This document shows, piece by piece, positions 62,073 through 64,000 of a DNA stretch of 64,000 nt. How positions within the stretch are numbered: the stretch's first letter is position 1; each line of letters starts with the position of its first letter. Location of the stretch: assembly GCA_963798985.1 (NCBI GenBank), contig CAWCVL010000008.1, positions 62,001-126,000 of the forward strand, written 5' to 3'. The notes below the pieces were generated by a model. That model was given only the letters and a program-made list of their open reading frames with translations, was not told the origin of the DNA and did no database searches. This stretch comes from JACCTU01 sp963798985. Its GTDB lineage: Bacteria; Actinomycetota; Thermoleophilia; Gaiellales; Gaiellaceae. A program made the position numbers and the translations under genes.

Positions 62073-62936
62073 GTGGCAGCCAAGACAAGCACAGACCGTT
62101 GGAAAGCACTCGACTTCGCCGCTCCTCCGGCGGATGCCCCCGAGCCCGATGAGCCGGTCCTCGTGGAGTACAGCGCGGATGAGCGTGTGGCCGTGATCAC
62201 GCTGAATCGCCCGCATGCGGACAACGCGATCACCACCGAGATGGGCGCCCGACTGACCGAGATCCTGGAGTCGATCGCCGTCCGCACCTCCCTCCGCGCC
62301 GTGATCCTCACCGGTGCAGGTGACCGCGCGTTCTCCGTCGGCAGCGACCTTCGCCAGCGCAAGAACATGACGAAGGAGGACTGGCTGCGCCAGCGCCAGG
62401 ACTTCGATCGCACCCTGTACACGGTGCGGCAGCTGCGCAAGCCGATCTTCGCGGCTGTGAACGGGATCGCCTACGGCGGCGGCTCCGAGCTGGCTCAGAG
62501 CACCGACTTCATCATCGCGTCCGACAACGCCACCTTCGGCCAGCCCGAAGCGATGATCGGCCTCGCCGCAGGCGGCGGCTCGCCGGTGTTCCTCCCTCGC
62601 GTTCTTCCACCCGGCAAGGCGCTCCAGATGCTGATGACCGGCGACCCGATCACCGCGCAGGAGGCCCACCGGCTCGGCATGGTCAACGAGCTCCACGCGC
62701 CGAGCGAACTGATGGGTGCGGCGCGGCGGATCGCGGCGAAGATCGCGAGCAACTCGCCGACGGCGGTACAGGCGGTCAAGGGCGCCGTGCGAATGGGCGA
62801 AGGACAGCCGGTCGAGCAGGCGATCGCGATCATGATGGCGGCCCACTGGCGCTCGGCCGTCCATCCCGACCGCAGCGAAGGAATCGGCGCTTTCAACGAA
62901 GGCCGCGACCCGACCTTTCAGGACCCTGACTTCTGA
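62073..62936 (+). CDS. Enoyl-CoA hydratase/isomerase (crotonase) family
   Basis: 287 residues. VAVITLNRPHADNAITTEMG, RAVILTGAGDRAFSVGSDLR (oxyanion hole), KPIFAAVNGIAYGGGSELAQ (Glu), ATFGQPEAMIGLAAGGGSPV (second Glu position), and LTGDPITAQEAHRLGMVNEL-like MTGDPI.AQEA. Both catalytic glutamates are present, so hydration or isomerisation of an acyl-CoA is plausible. 26 nt after the peroxidase with its own GAGAGGACG ribosome-binding site. Confidence 0.9.
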   Translation: MAAKTSTDRWKALDFAAPPADAPEPDEPVLVEYSADERVAVITLNRPHADNAITTEMGARLTEILESIAVRTSLRAVILTGAGDRAFSVGSDLRQRKNMTKEDWLRQRQDFDRTLYTVRQLRKPIFAAVNGIAYGGGSELAQSTDFIIASDNATFGQPEAMIGLAAGGGSPVFLPRVLPPGKALQMLMTGDPITAQEAHRLGMVNELHAPSELMGAARRIAAKIASNSPTAVQAVKGAVRMGEGQPVEQAIAIMMAAHWRSAVHPDRSEGIGAFNEGRDPTFQDPDF

Positions 62937-62965
62937 TGCGCCTTCATCGGCGAGGAGGCTGAGAC

Positions 62966-64000
62966 ATGGCAGTGGCAGACGACCTCGAACAAGAGCGTGC
63001 CGCGCTCAAGATGATCAACCCGGCGCCATACAACGCGGAGGCACCGCCGGAGGCACTCGCGGATGAGATCACGCCCGTCGCGCTCCACTACGTCCGGAGC
63101 AACTTCGCCGTGCCGACCCACGACGGCAGCCTGGAAGTCGGCGGCGCAATCGCAAACCCGACCAGGTTGACGCTCGACGACCTGCGCCGGCTGCCTGCGG
63201 TCGAGCGTGCCGTCACGCTCGAGTGCGCCGGCAACGGACGACTGGCGACCCGGCCCCTGCCCGTCGGCGAGCCCTGGGGCGACTACGCCGTCTCAACCTC
63301 GCGCTGGACCGGCGCGCTCCTGCGCGACGTCCTCGAGCAGGCGCAACCGGCGACGGACGGCGTCGAGGTTCTGTTCGAAGGCGCCGACCATGGCCCGTAC
63401 CACCTCGACCCCGTCCTTCCGGAGACAAACCGCGAAGACCTGGCCTTCGTGCGTTCGCTCGCACTCGAGCACGCGGTCGATCCGGAAGCGGAGATCCTGA
63501 TCGCCTACGAGATGAACGGCGAACCACTGACCCCCGACCACGGTGCTCCGTTCCGGCTGATCGTGCCCCATTGGTATGCCGTCGCCTCCGTCAAGTGGCT
63601 GAAACGAATCGACGTTCTCACCGAGCCATTCTCCGGCGAGTTCCAAACCGGCCACTACATCTACGAGTGGCCCGATCGTCCGCACGAGCCCGTCGGCCTG
63701 ATGCGCGTCCGAGCCCGCATTACCGATCCAGCGCCCGGCACGATCATCGCCGCCGGCACCTACACCGTGCGCGGAAAGGCCTGGTCCGGCACAGGCCCAG
63801 TGAGCGCAGTCGACGTCAGCTTCACGGGCGAAGGCGAGTGGCATCCAGCAAAACTCGAACCTCCGAAAGACCCATCCCAGTGGCAGGACTGGTCCCTCGA
63901 CTGGGAGGCAACCGGCGTCGGACGGCACAGCCTGCGTGCGCGTGCAACCGACGCCGCCGGCAACGTCCAACCCGAGGTCCCACCGTGGAACCGCCTCGGC
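62966..64000 (+). CDS. Sulfite-oxidase-family molybdopterin oxidoreductase (3' truncated)
   Basis: ATG 62966 with GAGGAGGCTGAGAC upstream; the frame is open to the window edge (345 codons). Mo-pterin domain: PYNAEAPPEALADEITPVAL, VGGAIANPTRLTLDDLRRLP, the Mo-ligand Cys in VTLECAGNGRLATRP, GAPFRLIVPHWYAVASVKWL. Then the dimerisation (Ig-like) domain: YTVRGKAWSGTGPVSAVDVS, WSLDWEATGVGRHSLRARAT. No signal peptide, unlike periplasmic sulfite dehydrogenases. The substrate could be sulfite or another oxyanion. Confidence 0.88.
   Translation, partial: MAVADDLEQERAALKMINPAPYNAEAPPEALADEITPVALHYVRSNFAVPTHDGSLEVGGAIANPTRLTLDDLRRLPAVERAVTLECAGNGRLATRPLPVGEPWGDYAVSTSRWTGALLRDVLEQAQPATDGVEVLFEGADHGPYHLDPVLPETNREDLAFVRSLALEHAVDPEAEILIAYEMNGEPLTPDHGAPFRLIVPHWYAVASVKWLKRIDVLTEPFSGEFQTGHYIYEWPDRPHEPVGLMRVRARITDPAPGTIIAAGTYTVRGKAWSGTGPVSAVDVSFTGEGEWHPAKLEPPKDPSQWQDWSLDWEATGVGRHSLRARATDAAGNVQPEVPPWNRLG

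Overview
The window is high-GC bacterial chromosome with dense, short-spaced genes and frequent GTG/TTG starts. The run coaD - coiled-coil protein - yceD - rpmF - plsX - acpP - rnc - smc - ftsY - ffh - rpsP - khpA - rimM - trmD - lepB - rplS - rnhB - yraN - comM - dprA is the conserved housekeeping order of Actinobacteria and relatives. With a three-part transhydrogenase, a baeRF-type release-factor paralogue and a DUF3105 protein, I infer a deep-branching actinobacterium (Thermoleophilia-like). That is inference; no 16S or marker search was possible.

Layout. 1-5.7 kb: 3' end of recG, two beta-propeller proteins, a DUF2277 protein, rsmD, coaD and a SepIVA/DivIVA-like protein. 5.7-7.9 kb: a small insertion (LysR regulator, tiny membrane peptide, a 161-bp imperfect palindrome, EamA exporter). 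7.9-24.3 kb: the ribosome / SRP / lipid / chromosome-segregation core, ending in DNA-processing genes (RNase HII, YraN, a DNA methyltransferase, ComM, DprA). 24.3-31.3 kb: amino-acid oxidoreductases, PntA1-PntA2-PntB, an HD-GYP protein and an isocitrate dehydrogenase-family enzyme. 31.3-38.3 kb: an AddB/AddA-like helicase-nuclease pair with endonuclease III. 38.3-49.3 kb: TrxB, baeRF, RmuC, DUF3105, tRNA-Leu, a membrane glycosyltransferase-like protein, glutamate dehydrogenase, CBS, GGDEF, Ppx/GppA and initiator tRNA. 49.3-58.9 kb: an accessory stretch rich in decayed genes (RAYT transposase remnant, GH16 with a nonsense codon, YCII and GNAT remnants, cupins, an RES-domain protein). 58.9-64 kb: an apparent operon of an alpha/beta-barrel-like protein, DUF4331, Dyp peroxidase, crotonase and a molybdopterin oxidoreductase cut by the window edge.

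Three signals recur. (1) A TANNNT -10 box lies 6-11 nt before at least 19 start codons and two tRNAs, pointing to widespread leaderless transcription; it also helps choose starts. (2) Around 20 single-base frameshifts break otherwise intact genes, including ftsY, which is normally essential, so many are probably sequencing indels. The nonsense codon, internal deletion and truncations at 50-59 kb look like genuine decay. (3) Two long imperfect palindromes (161 and 170 bp, each with a 3-nt central loop) begin at stop codons and are not explained by known feature types.
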